DNA of 12,237 nt from Acidobacteriota bacterium (GTDB lineage Bacteria; Acidobacteriota; Terriglobia; Terriglobales; Acidobacteriaceae): positions 1-12,237 of the forward strand of contig JAJYAE010000119.1 of assembly GCA_021779695.1 (NCBI GenBank). Reading direction: 5' to 3'. Made by a program: the position numbers and the translations under genes. Under the pieces are notes generated by a model, which was given only the letters and a program-made list of their open reading frames with translations, did not search any database and was not told the origin of the DNA. Position 1 is the stretch's first letter. Every line of letters begins with the position of its first letter. Shown in pieces: positions 1-6,970 of this stretch.

Positions 1-1
1 C

Positions 2-220
2 CGCGCGCTGATGAACAGGCCAAAAATTCTTCTGGCCGATGAGCCAACCGGCTCCCTCGACGAAAAAACCAGCGCCAGTGTCTTCGACCTTTTACTCGAG
101 CTTGCAGCAACCGAGGGAGTCACCTTCCTGATGGCGACGCATGATCGCGCCCTGGCCGAGCGCTGCGATCGCCTGCTCGAAATGCACGATGGATGCATCC
201 ATGAGTACGCCGCCCGCTAA
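2..220 (+). CDS. ABC transporter ATP-binding protein, MacB/LolD type (C-terminal part)
   Basis: This is the last 72 codons of an ABC ATPase whose start lies before the window. The frame is open from base 2. The visible part contains Walker B with the D-loop (LLADEPTGSLD) and the H-loop histidine (MATHD), followed by the usual short C-terminal strand region. EPTGSLD is characteristic of the MacB/LolD/FtsE-like class, which drives lipoprotein, macrolide or envelope-related export rather than solute import. The Walker A and signature motifs are outside the window, so substrate and partner permease cannot be told. Its last 20 bases overlap the start of the CcoN-like gene, which suggests translational coupling and that this transporter belongs to the same operon as the redox proteins downstream. 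Family assignment is firm. The functional link is inference. Confidence 0.92.
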   Translation, partial: RALMNRPKILLADEPTGSLDEKTSASVFDLLLELAATEGVTFLMATHDRALAERCDRLLEMHDGCIHEYAAR

Positions 221-1532
221 CCACCGCCTCAATCAACCGTCACTCGCTCTTGCCTCCGCGGCGAAGCACGGCCTCTTCTGGCTCGTTGCCTGCAACGCCA
301 TCGGCGTCCTGATCGCCGTCCTGCTCCTGCTGCCCGGTCTTAATCCGTGGCTCGGCGAATGGACCTACGGCCGCTGGATGATGGTCCACATGAACGGCAT
401 GCTCTATGGCTGGAGCAGCCTCCCCATGCTCGGATTTCTCTTCAGCGTTTACGGCGCTGACCGGGGCCTCACCGCTGCCTGGTGCCGCCCGGTTCTCTGG
501 GCCTGGTCCGGTGCGCTCGCCCTCGGCGCCCTCACCTGGCTGAATGGCCACTCCAGCGGCAAGCTCTTTCTTGACTGGTCTGGTCCCGCGCGCATTGCCT
601 TCCCTCTCGCCGCCCTTGCCTTGTGGCTTCTGCTGGCCGTCGCATTCTTCCGCACTCCGCAAAAAAGCGGCGGAAACAGCCACCTGCCTGGAATTGCAAA
701 AGCACTCGGCCTGCTCAGCCTCTTCGCCGTGCCATTCGCGCTCCTGATTGAATCCAGTCCCTACATCTTTCCTGCCATCAATCCGGACACAGGCGGTCCC
801 ACCGGCACCAGCCAGCTGGAATCCTCGCTCGCTGTCGTCCTGATTCTCCTGCTCGTCCCTTATGGCGTCGCGCATCGCAAAAAGGAAGTCGTGGCTCCGG
901 TGCGCATCGCATGGCTGTTGCTCATTGCGGAGAGCCTGCTTTGCGCATCCCTCAGCCGCGCTGACATCTCCTCCCGCATTCCCTCGCAGTTCATGAGCCT
1001 CGGCGCAATGGTTCTCTGGCTGCCCCTCGCGCCCGTCTACTACAACGCATTCCAATGGAGTCCCAACACCCGTGGCTGGCGGCGCGCCATGCTCATCTGG
1101 TGGGGCCTGCTCGTCGTCTCCGGCTGGATATTCTTTCTCCCCGGAGTCCTTGACCATTTCAAATTCACAGACGGCCTCGTCGGCCACTCCTTCACTGCCA
1201 TGGCCGGCTTCCTCTCTGCGCTCATCATCCTTGTGATGGTCCAGCTTCTCGGCGAGGGCGGCTGGATCTTCACCCGTTCATGGTCCTTTCATCTCTGGAA
1301 CTGGAGCGTGCTCGCCTATATCCTCATCATGTCCGTCGCGGGCTGGTTTGAGGGATCCAATTCGTCCTTTACCATCGTTCTCACCCCCGCGCGCAATCTT
1401 CTTTATATCCTTCGCCTGCTCAGCGGCATCCTCATGTTGGTGGCATCCGCAGAGTGGCTTCGCGATGCCGCGATACTGACGGCCGCCTTGGAGCCTGCTC
1501 CACTTGGCGCGTCCACGGAGAAAGTCGCATGA
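201..1532 (+). CDS. CcoN-like heme-copper oxidase subunit I homologue lacking CuB ligands
   Basis: This is a 443-aa protein with about 12 hydrophobic helices, the usual topology of oxidase subunit I. Two segments match cbb3 subunit I (CcoN) from memory. GRWMMVHMNGMLYG (residues 57-70) corresponds to the TM2 segment carrying the low-spin heme histidine, so H63 is that ligand. FTDGLVGHSFTAMAGF (322-337) corresponds to CcoN TDWTIGHVHSGALGW. There H329 matches the high-spin heme ligand, but the second histidine is F331. MVLWLPLAPVYYNAF (270-284) also matches CcoN TM8. The CuB positions hold no histidine: the HH pair falls around LSRAD (251-255) and the TM6 histidine around Q205. Oxygen reduction is therefore unlikely. 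The start at 201 is chosen over an in-frame ATG at 141 because the extra 20 residues are not membrane-like and lie deep in the ABC gene. The protein is shorter than typical CcoN. It could also be described as a divergent NorB/CcoN relative. Confidence 0.8.
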   Translation: MSTPPANHRLNQPSLALASAAKHGLFWLVACNAIGVLIAVLLLLPGLNPWLGEWTYGRWMMVHMNGMLYGWSSLPMLGFLFSVYGADRGLTAAWCRPVLWAWSGALALGALTWLNGHSSGKLFLDWSGPARIAFPLAALALWLLLAVAFFRTPQKSGGNSHLPGIAKALGLLSLFAVPFALLIESSPYIFPAINPDTGGPTGTSQLESSLAVVLILLLVPYGVAHRKKEVVAPVRIAWLLLIAESLLCASLSRADISSRIPSQFMSLGAMVLWLPLAPVYYNAFQWSPNTRGWRRAMLIWWGLLVVSGWIFFLPGVLDHFKFTDGLVGHSFTAMAGFLSALIILVMVQLLGEGGWIFTRSWSFHLWNWSVLAYILIMSVAGWFEGSNSSFTIVLTPARNLLYILRLLSGILMLVASAEWLRDAAILTAALEPAPLGASTEKVA

Positions 1533-1933
1533 ATCGCTCTCTTTTGTTTGCCTATCATCTTGTTGCGGGCCTCTCAGATGCTTCCACTGGCGCCTTGCTC
1601 GTCATGGCACCCGCCGCCACCCTTCAATTGATGCGCCTCTCCGTTCCCACGCTCACGTTCCCCTTTCTCTCATTCATCGGGGCCTTTGTCTTTGCAGTTG
1701 GACTTTCCTATCTTTACGGCGTTCTCCTCCTGCGCCGCGGCGGTTGCTCGTCCCGGCTTGAAGCACTCTGGATCGTGACCGCATTCCTGCGTGGGTCCGT
1801 GGCTTCCTACGTCACAGTGGCCGTTCTCTCCGGTCAACTTGCAACCGGATGGATTGTGATCGCTTTCTTTGACGCCGCATGCGTCGTCATTCAAGCCGCA
1901 GGCCTGCGGCTGGGCTGGCTGTCTCATGCTTGA
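1529..1933 (+). CDS. Small four-helix membrane protein of the redox cluster (unrecognised)
   Basis: I do not recognise this 134-aa family. It is almost entirely hydrophobic, with four likely transmembrane segments near residues 6-26, 44-66, 78-98 and 103-126. Short Arg-rich loops (LLRRGG near 70, LEALW near 80) suggest a defined topology. It has no Cys-based heme motif and no histidine array in the helices; the only histidines are H10 and the penultimate residue. The ATG overlaps the TGA of the CcoN-like gene (ATGA at 1529-1532), and its own stop lies inside the next gene, so it is coupled on both sides. That placement suggests a small subunit or assembly factor of the same membrane complex, analogous in position, not in visible sequence, to the small subunits of cbb3 oxidases. 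The upstream in-frame ATG at 1454 is rejected because it adds polar residues that are a shadow of the preceding gene. Confidence 0.75.
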   Translation: MNRSLLFAYHLVAGLSDASTGALLVMAPAATLQLMRLSVPTLTFPFLSFIGAFVFAVGLSYLYGVLLLRRGGCSSRLEALWIVTAFLRGSVASYVTVAVLSGQLATGWIVIAFFDAACVVIQAAGLRLGWLSHA

Positions 1934-3824
1934 AGGAAAGCGGCCAGCAGCGGGTGCGCGCGGCGTCGCACTCATCGCCATCACCTACGTCGATTTCCTC
2001 ATCTTTGCGCAGTTTGCCTTTCTTGACCGTCTCGCACAACTCGGAATCGACGGCATGCCGCTCAAAGTGGTTATGGCCTTCATGGCTCTTGGCGGCATCG
2101 CACTCAGCCTGCTCGCGCCGCGCCTCCGCCGCTGGCATTCTCCGCAACTCCGCCTTCGCATCGGCCTCTTGGCCTGTGCCGTTGCCGCGCTGCTGTCATT
2201 CACGCCACTCAACGTTGCCGGAGCATCCGCTGTCGCTTGGCTCATCGGCGCGGGACTTGGCCTGCTCACCGTCACCCTCGTCACACACCTGGCCGCATGG
2301 TGCAACCCGCGCCATCCGCTGCTCACTGTCGGCCTCGGTACCGGCATTGGCTACTTCCTCTGCAACATCCCATCGTTCTTCGCGGCCTCACCGCAGATCC
2401 ACGCCAGTGCCGCGGCTTTACTGTGCCTGCTCGGCGTCTTTCTCGCGCCGCGTGATGCAGTCTCCATCGAACCGATTCTCCCGCATCCTCCTGCGCGCGC
2501 CACGCTCCCTTTCGCGTTCATCGTCGCCGGCTTCTCCGCGCTTGTCTGGCTTGACTCCGCAGCCTTCTACATCATTCAGCACACCCCTGCGCTCAAAGCC
2601 GGCACATGGCAGGGCACGGCGCATCTCTGGACCAACGCCGTCCTCCATCTCATTGCAGCCGTGGCCAGTGCCGTGCTTCTTCGCCGCAGCGGACTCCTCG
2701 CCGTCCTCGCTGCCGCTTTCTGCGCGCTCGCTGCCGCCTGCTGGCTCTTGCTCAACCCCGCTTACGCGCTTTCTGCATCGCTGCTCTATCCCATCGGCGT
2801 CTCGCTTTACTCCGTTGCTCTCGTCGCTTTTCCATCCCTGCTTTCGCAGGCGGCGTCGCAGGCCCAGCGAGCTCGTCAGGCTGGCTGGCTCTACGCCGTT
2901 GCCGGCTGGATTGCTTCCGCACTCGGCATTGGCATGGGACAGAACCTCGGACACGTGCCGCCACTCTTCCTCGTTGCCGCAGGCCTCGTCGTGCTGCCGC
3001 CCGCCCTGCTCATCCTCGCGCGCCATCGCACGCGCGAACTCATCCTCACGGGCGTCGTCCTCCTGCCCGCCTTCGCAATTGCGCGCATGCAATTCATTGC
3101 CACTCATCCCGCGCTCTCGCCCATCGAACGCGGCCGCCAGGTTTACATCTCCGAGGGCTGCATTCACTGTCACTCCCAATACGTTCGCCCACGCTCGGCC
3201 GACGTCCTCATGTGGGGCCCGGTCCAGAGCCTCGACGCCGTCCACGCCGAGCAGCCGCCCCTCATCGGCAATCGCCGGCAAGGGCCTGATCTTTCCCAGG
3301 TGGGCGGCCGCCGCTCGCCGCTCTGGCTCAAAATGCACTTCTTTGATCCCCAGGCCGTCAGCGGCTCCTCCATCATGCCGTCCTACGCATTCCTCTTTCG
3401 CGATCAGCGCGGTAGCGATCTCGTCGCCTATCTCTCCAGCCTGCGCAGCTCTGCCACCCTGCAGCACGTATTCGACGAGGCGCGCTGGGCGCCCTCAGCC
3501 CATGCTGTTCAGACCGCCAATATGGAAGAGGGGCACGCTCTCTACAAGCGATACTGCGCCACCTGTCACGATGCCGATGGCGCCACGCTCCTCCGTTGGC
3601 AGGCCAGCTTCCATCGGCTGCCCCACAGCCTCGCCACCGGGCCTTTCTTTTATCTGCCGCCTGCGTCTATGCCCCAGGAGCGTTTTGAGCGCCTGGCACA
3701 AATCACCCGCTTCGGTCTGCCCGGCACAGACATGCCCGGGCACGAATACCTGACCGATCATCAAGTCGCTTCCATCACTCTCTGGCTCATGCAGAACAAC
3801 GCGCAGCCAGCGAGAAACCAATAG
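1926..3824 (+). CDS. MFS-like transporter domain fused to CcoO-like and second cytochrome c domains
   Basis: This is a 632-aa membrane protein with three parts. Residues 12-365 contain about twelve hydrophobic helices in two sets of six, separated by a loop near 175-192, which is the layout of major facilitator transporters. A thirteenth helix (371-389) leads into a CcoO-like cytochrome c domain (about 400-510): heme motif CIHCH (412-416), then SQYVRP, GPDLSQVGG, and an IMPSY segment whose M484 is the likely axial ligand. These match cbb3 subunit II (CcoO: NCHSQ-IRP, GPDLARVGG, NMPAY). A second class I cytochrome c domain (about 530-625) has CATCH (544-548) and a probable axial M603 in TDMPGH, like a CcoP domain. 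Expected role: membrane-anchored electron transfer on the periplasmic side, with an unknown transport or scaffold role for the MFS part. The start at 1926 overlaps the upstream gene by 8 bases. The domain boundary lies in one uninterrupted frame. The cytochrome parts are firm; the MFS call rests on topology. Confidence 0.85.
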   Translation: MLEGKRPAAGARGVALIAITYVDFLIFAQFAFLDRLAQLGIDGMPLKVVMAFMALGGIALSLLAPRLRRWHSPQLRLRIGLLACAVAALLSFTPLNVAGASAVAWLIGAGLGLLTVTLVTHLAAWCNPRHPLLTVGLGTGIGYFLCNIPSFFAASPQIHASAAALLCLLGVFLAPRDAVSIEPILPHPPARATLPFAFIVAGFSALVWLDSAAFYIIQHTPALKAGTWQGTAHLWTNAVLHLIAAVASAVLLRRSGLLAVLAAAFCALAAACWLLLNPAYALSASLLYPIGVSLYSVALVAFPSLLSQAASQAQRARQAGWLYAVAGWIASALGIGMGQNLGHVPPLFLVAAGLVVLPPALLILARHRTRELILTGVVLLPAFAIARMQFIATHPALSPIERGRQVYISEGCIHCHSQYVRPRSADVLMWGPVQSLDAVHAEQPPLIGNRRQGPDLSQVGGRRSPLWLKMHFFDPQAVSGSSIMPSYAFLFRDQRGSDLVAYLSSLRSSATLQHVFDEARWAPSAHAVQTANMEEGHALYKRYCATCHDADGATLLRWQASFHRLPHSLATGPFFYLPPASMPQERFERLAQITRFGLPGTDMPGHEYLTDHQVASITLWLMQNNAQPARNQ

Positions 3825-3851
3825 CATCTCAGTTCATACAGGAGACCCTTC

Positions 3852-4430
3852 ATGAAGCACTTTGCTCGAACCATCCTTGCCGCGCTTCCTCTCGTCCTTC
3901 TTCCCGCTGCCTTCGCGCAGCACCAGACCTTTACCGTCTCGCCCAACGACAGCCAGGTCACCTTCTTCCTCGCCGGCTCCGATCACGGCACGCACGGCAC
4001 CTTTCACGTCCAGAGCGGCATCGTGGATTTCGATCGCACACTGCCCAAAATCGCCGGCTCCATCGTTGTCTCCGCGGCCAGCGGCGACTCTGGGAACAAA
4101 AGCCGCGACCACAAAATGACCACAGAGGTCCTCGACGTGGCGCACTTTGCCGATGTCACCTTTGCCCCGCAAAGCTATCAGGGCACCATCCTTGCCTCCG
4201 GCGATTCCACCATCCAGGTCACCGGTGTCTTCACCTTGCACGGCACCCCGCACACCATCACCGTGCCCATGCAGATACACATCGATGGCGCCAACTGCAC
4301 CGCCAAGGCGCAGTTCAACGTCCCCTACGTGAAGTGGGGCCTCAAAGATCCAAGCATCCTCTTCCTTAAGGTGGCCAAAGAGGTGGACGTGAATATTACC
4401 CTTGTCGGCCACCTGAATCCTGCCAGCTAA
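3852..4430 (+). CDS. YceI-family periplasmic lipid-binding protein
   Basis: This 192-aa protein has a clear signal peptide, with a Lys/Arg start, a hydrophobic core and a probable cut after AFA at residue 22. The mature part shows the YceI beta-barrel pattern: SQVTFFLAG near residue 34, GTFHV followed by GIVDFD, the EVLDVAHFADVTF strand, and VTGVFTLHGTPHTITVPM near 120. Length matches the family. YceI proteins bind long isoprenoid lipids such as polyprenyl quinones or phosphates inside the barrel, and often sit beside cytochrome b561 or other membrane redox genes. Here it follows the cytochrome fusion gene by 27 bases and has a good ribosome site (AGGAGA at 3840-3845), so it is probably the last gene of the operon. 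A quinone- or isoprenoid-handling role for the redox complex is inference. Confidence 0.93.
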   Translation: MKHFARTILAALPLVLLPAAFAQHQTFTVSPNDSQVTFFLAGSDHGTHGTFHVQSGIVDFDRTLPKIAGSIVVSAASGDSGNKSRDHKMTTEVLDVAHFADVTFAPQSYQGTILASGDSTIQVTGVFTLHGTPHTITVPMQIHIDGANCTAKAQFNVPYVKWGLKDPSILFLKVAKEVDVNITLVGHLNPAS

Positions 4431-4468
4431 AGCATGGCCGCATGAACCCAGGCAAAGGCGTGACAGAA

Positions 4469-4498
4469 AAGCGGCTCCTCATCTGCGAGGAGCCGCTT
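4469..4498. terminator. Bidirectional intrinsic terminator between converging operons
   Basis: This is a perfect 12-bp inverted repeat, AAGCGGCTCCTC and GAGGAGCCGCTT, around a six-base loop. It lies 38 bases after the YceI stop on the + strand and 38 bases after the DUF2950 stop on the - strand. Read on the - strand the stem is followed by TTTTCT. On the + strand it is followed by TTCTGCTTT. It can therefore end both converging transcripts, more strongly on the - strand. Confidence 0.88.
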
Positions 4499-4536
4499 CT
4501 GCTTTCACGAGTCAGTCTTGACACCCCCGGCGATTC

Positions 4537-5583
4537 TTACTCCGCCGGGTGCCAGCTTGCATCTGGGTTGTACACGCGGATCGACTTCACCACTTCAGCC
4601 GTTTTCTGTCCCAGGTCCTTCTGATAGACCACTCCGTCCGCGCCCACCATGAAGGTCATCACCCCCGACGACCTGTACTCCGCCGGATAGGCCAGGAATC
4701 CGAATCCACCCGTCATCCGCCCATTTACGAGGTAGCTCTTCGCGCCACCCTTGGCATTCGGTCCCTGCCCGCGCAGCACGCGATAGAAATACCCATGGAA
4801 TGGCTCAGGCTGGCGCGTCACGTCGCGGTCATATCCCTCCGCCTCTGCCTTGGCGATGAATGGTCCCAGGGGGCTTTCGGCGTTGCCGCTCTTGCCGGGC
4901 CAGTACAGCCCGTTCTCCTTGCCCGCGTTACTCAGGATCCGCTGTGCATAGGTGCCCGCAGCCTCGTCTCCATGCGGCTTTGAGAAGTACTCCTTCTCCG
5001 CTGCAACCATCTCCCCGCATACCTTGATGACCGTGAGTTCATTCTGGCCTACGCGCCGGTCCAGAATCTCCTCCCGGCCCGCTGTCGTATCAAAAAACCA
5101 CGTCAGGCCCGCACGCGCCAGCGGAATTGGATAAGGCCAGTTCTCCGCGCCCACATAGAGTCGCGTAAATCCATCCGGCTCCGTCTGCAGCCGATGCATC
5201 TCCGCATACTTCTTGACAAACCGCTCCATGCTCGCGCGATCTTCCGCCGCATCACCCGACCACAGAACCTTTTCCGAACCAGGCCCCAGAATCTTCAGGA
5301 GCGCGGCCCGGTTGTCCGCTTTGAGCGCGCCCTCCAGCGCTTGCGCCGCCCGCAGCGGAGAGGCAAACAGCTCCTGCCCCTTTTCCGGTCGATCCATCGG
5401 CATCGCCGTTGCGCCCGCACCTGCATCCGGCGCTGAAGCAGCCGTCATCGATGCGTTCGTCTTCGAGGCGCCCGTTGCAGGAGCCTGTGCCGCTGATATC
5501 ACCACGGCAGCCATCAGCAGCGCAGCGCCTGCTCCCACGCCAGATCTCCTGTGCCGTTGTCCATGACTCTTCCAAACGGTCAT
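4537..5583 (-). CDS. DUF2950 family exported protein
   Basis: This 348-aa protein has an N-terminal Arg-rich stretch and a hydrophobic segment (about residues 16-34, ending in AAQA) that looks like a signal peptide. A low-complexity Ala/Thr/Ser linker runs to about residue 62. The remaining conserved part matches DUF2950: FASPLRAAQAL (73-83), an alternating alpha/beta region with RRVGQNELTVI (176-186), the QRILSNAGKENGLYWP stretch (214-229), PFHGYFYRVLRGQGP (261-275), GGFGFLAYPAEY (292-303) and a final strand ending near NPDASWHP. Function is unknown. The protein is probably periplasmic. GGGAG-like Shine-Dalgarno bases lie at 5591-5595, seven bases before the ATG. It follows the DUF3300 gene by 35 bases in the same direction; these two families are commonly neighbours, and I infer they act together at the envelope. 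Confidence 0.92.
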   Translation of the reverse strand: MTVWKSHGQRHRRSGVGAGAALLMAAVVISAAQAPATGASKTNASMTAASAPDAGAGATAMPMDRPEKGQELFASPLRAAQALEGALKADNRAALLKILGPGSEKVLWSGDAAEDRASMERFVKKYAEMHRLQTEPDGFTRLYVGAENWPYPIPLARAGLTWFFDTTAGREEILDRRVGQNELTVIKVCGEMVAAEKEYFSKPHGDEAAGTYAQRILSNAGKENGLYWPGKSGNAESPLGPFIAKAEAEGYDRDVTRQPEPFHGYFYRVLRGQGPNAKGGAKSYLVNGRMTGGFGFLAYPAEYRSSGVMTFMVGADGVVYQKDLGQKTAEVVKSIRVYNPDASWHPAE

Positions 5584-5618
5584 TTCATCTCTCCCTTTTT
5601 GCTCAGGTCCAGCTCGCG

Positions 5619-6890
5619 TTAGCGCCGGCCGCCAAATCCACCGCGCATGCCGCCGCCGCCAAAGCCGCCACGCATCCCTCCGCCGCCAAAGCCACCCCGC
5701 ATGCCGCCACCAAACCCCCCATGCATGCTGGAGAAGCCCCGGTTCGAGAACGCGCCGACGTCTCCTCCGCCTCCAAAGTGGCCAAATCCGCCAAATCCAT
5801 TGCTGCGCACCCCCGGCGAACCGTTTCCGAAGCCGCGCAGGGACGACCGGTTGCCACCGCTCAGCGGCTGCACCCGCCCGCCCCCGAACGCCGTGGTATG
5901 GCCACCCTGGAAGGCGTTGCCGTGACTGCCGGCTAATCCCGCCGTCCGATTGCCTCCCCGGAACGGCTGCACGCGCCCGCCGCCTACAAAGCCGTGAGCT
6001 CCGCCATTGCCAAAGCCCACCCCACTATAGTTCCCGCGGGCAAAGGCGCGATGGTCATAGAACGCATGGCTGTGCCCAAAGTAGTGGTTATGGTCGAACA
6101 TCAACCAGCCGCCGCCGCCGCGGCCCCAGCCGCAGCCCCAATGGCGCCAGCCCCAGCCATAGCCCATAAACGGGCCCATTCCAAAGCCCATCCCGAACGA
6201 AATGTAAGGCGTCCCCACCGTCCACCACGGCATGAATCCCGGCCACATCCCCACCGGATATCCATACACAATCTGCGGGTCGTACATCGGCACGTACACC
6301 ACATCGGGACTCGCCGGCTCAATCTCAATCTGCCCATCGTCCTCGTTCACCGTCTCTTGAGGTCCGCTGTTCAGATTCCCCGCCTGCTGCGCCTGCTGCC
6401 GCATGTACTGGATGGCATTCATCACATCCGCCTGCTGGTTGTACTCCACATCGCCCAGCTCCGAGGTCCACGACAGGTTCTGGCTCATGTCTCCCAGCAC
6501 AGAAGGGAACTGCGTCAGAGCCTTCACGCTCGGGTCCCAATCCTGCCCGTTCACGGCATCGCCCAGCGCCTGTCCCTGCAGCCCGGGGTTTTGCTGCATA
6601 AACCGCTCCGCTTCCACAATCTGGGTCGGATACATCGACGCCGCAAGAATCTGCGCGACCAGCGCATCGGGATACAGCGCAATGGGCGACACCAGTTGCT
6701 GCAGCTGGTCCGGCGGAAGCGGAGCCTGCGGGGGCGGTCCATCCATCGGTGATTGCCCGGAGTCCGGCGGCGGTCCCTGCTCCTGCGCGCGCGCGCCGCA
6801 GGTCCCAGCCACCAGCAGAAGCGCCAGCGCGCCCGCGCTCACCGTCCGCCGTGTCATCAATGCCGTCAGGTTCTTTATTGCGAGCATCAT
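5619..6890 (-). CDS. DUF3300 family exported protein with Gly/Met/Arg repeat tail
   Basis: This is a 423-aa protein. The start is placed at 6890 because GGAGG (6901-6905) precedes it by ten bases and a signal peptide follows directly (cut after ARA near residue 35). Starting at 7028 would put 46 polar residues before the signal. A Pro-rich linker (39-60) precedes the DUF3300 domain (about 60-235), which has the family pattern LVSPIALYPDALVAQIL, AERFMQQNP, DWDPSVKALTQFP, MSQNLSWTSELGDV, and VVYVPMYDPQIVYGYP. The rest is low complexity. Residues 230-262 are rich in Gly, Trp and Met; 267-280 hold a cluster of His; GGGRVQP(F/L)xGGNR occurs twice (303-314 and 337-348); and MRGGFGGGG is tandemly repeated at the end. 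Biochemical role is unknown. The tail resembles disordered, possibly surface or metal-interacting segments (inference). It is followed by the DUF2950 gene. Confidence 0.92.
   Translation of the reverse strand: MMLAIKNLTALMTRRTVSAGALALLLVAGTCGARAQEQGPPPDSGQSPMDGPPPQAPLPPDQLQQLVSPIALYPDALVAQILAASMYPTQIVEAERFMQQNPGLQGQALGDAVNGQDWDPSVKALTQFPSVLGDMSQNLSWTSELGDVEYNQQADVMNAIQYMRQQAQQAGNLNSGPQETVNEDDGQIEIEPASPDVVYVPMYDPQIVYGYPVGMWPGFMPWWTVGTPYISFGMGFGMGPFMGYGWGWRHWGCGWGRGGGGWLMFDHNHYFGHSHAFYDHRAFARGNYSGVGFGNGGAHGFVGGGRVQPFRGGNRTAGLAGSHGNAFQGGHTTAFGGGRVQPLSGGNRSSLRGFGNGSPGVRSNGFGGFGHFGGGGDVGAFSNRGFSSMHGGFGGGMRGGFGGGGMRGGFGGGGMRGGFGGRR
5644..5721. repeat. 27-bp tandem repeat coding for MRGGFGGGG
   Basis: Two full 27-base units (5644-5670 and 5671-5697) and a partial third (from 5698) lie near the 3' end of the DUF3300 gene, each starting CGCAT on the + strand and coding for MRGGFGGGG on the - strand. 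Unit length is a multiple of three, so gain or loss of units would keep the frame. The units differ at several third positions, so they are not a recent perfect duplication. Confidence 0.8.
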
Positions 6891-6919
6891 CGTGCGCGGG
6901 CCTCCACGCCCGCCGGGTT

Positions 6920-6970
6920 GCGAATAAAAGAATCGCCCCGCCCCGGCCAATGCACCGGAGTGCGGGGCGC
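6920..6970 (-). terminator. Terminator-like hairpin between merR-like gene and DUF3300 gene
   Basis: CGCCCCGC (6934-6941) pairs with GCGGGGCG (6962-6969), with a possible inner CCGG/CCGG pairing. Read on the - strand it is followed by ATTCTTTTATTCG. It lies about 125 bases after the MerR-family stop and about 45 bases before the DUF3300 start. It may end the regulator transcript, or act as an attenuator in the DUF3300 leader. The sequence alone does not decide. Confidence 0.5.

Noticed and set aside
141..200. Longer start for the CcoN-like gene
   Set aside because: It would overlap the ABC ATPase by 80 bases and add non-membrane residues; the ATG at 201 fits better.
240..1187. 315-aa open frame on the - strand opposite the CcoN-like gene
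   Set aside because: It is highly charged, has no domain, and the opposite strand codes clear membrane helices with oxidase motifs.
2418..3467. 349-aa open frame on the - strand within the fusion gene
   Set aside because: It is Glu/Gly/Arg-rich with no domain or signal, explained as an antisense shadow.
1879..3753. 624-aa open frame on the + strand overlapping the MFS-cytochrome gene
   Set aside because: It is Ser/Arg/Pro-rich low complexity in a shifted frame of a GC-rich gene; the other frame holds two intact heme motifs.
5640..5730. Short tandem units resembling a repeat array
   Set aside because: The units are coding repeats of 27 bases without spacers, so this is not a CRISPR array or mobile element.
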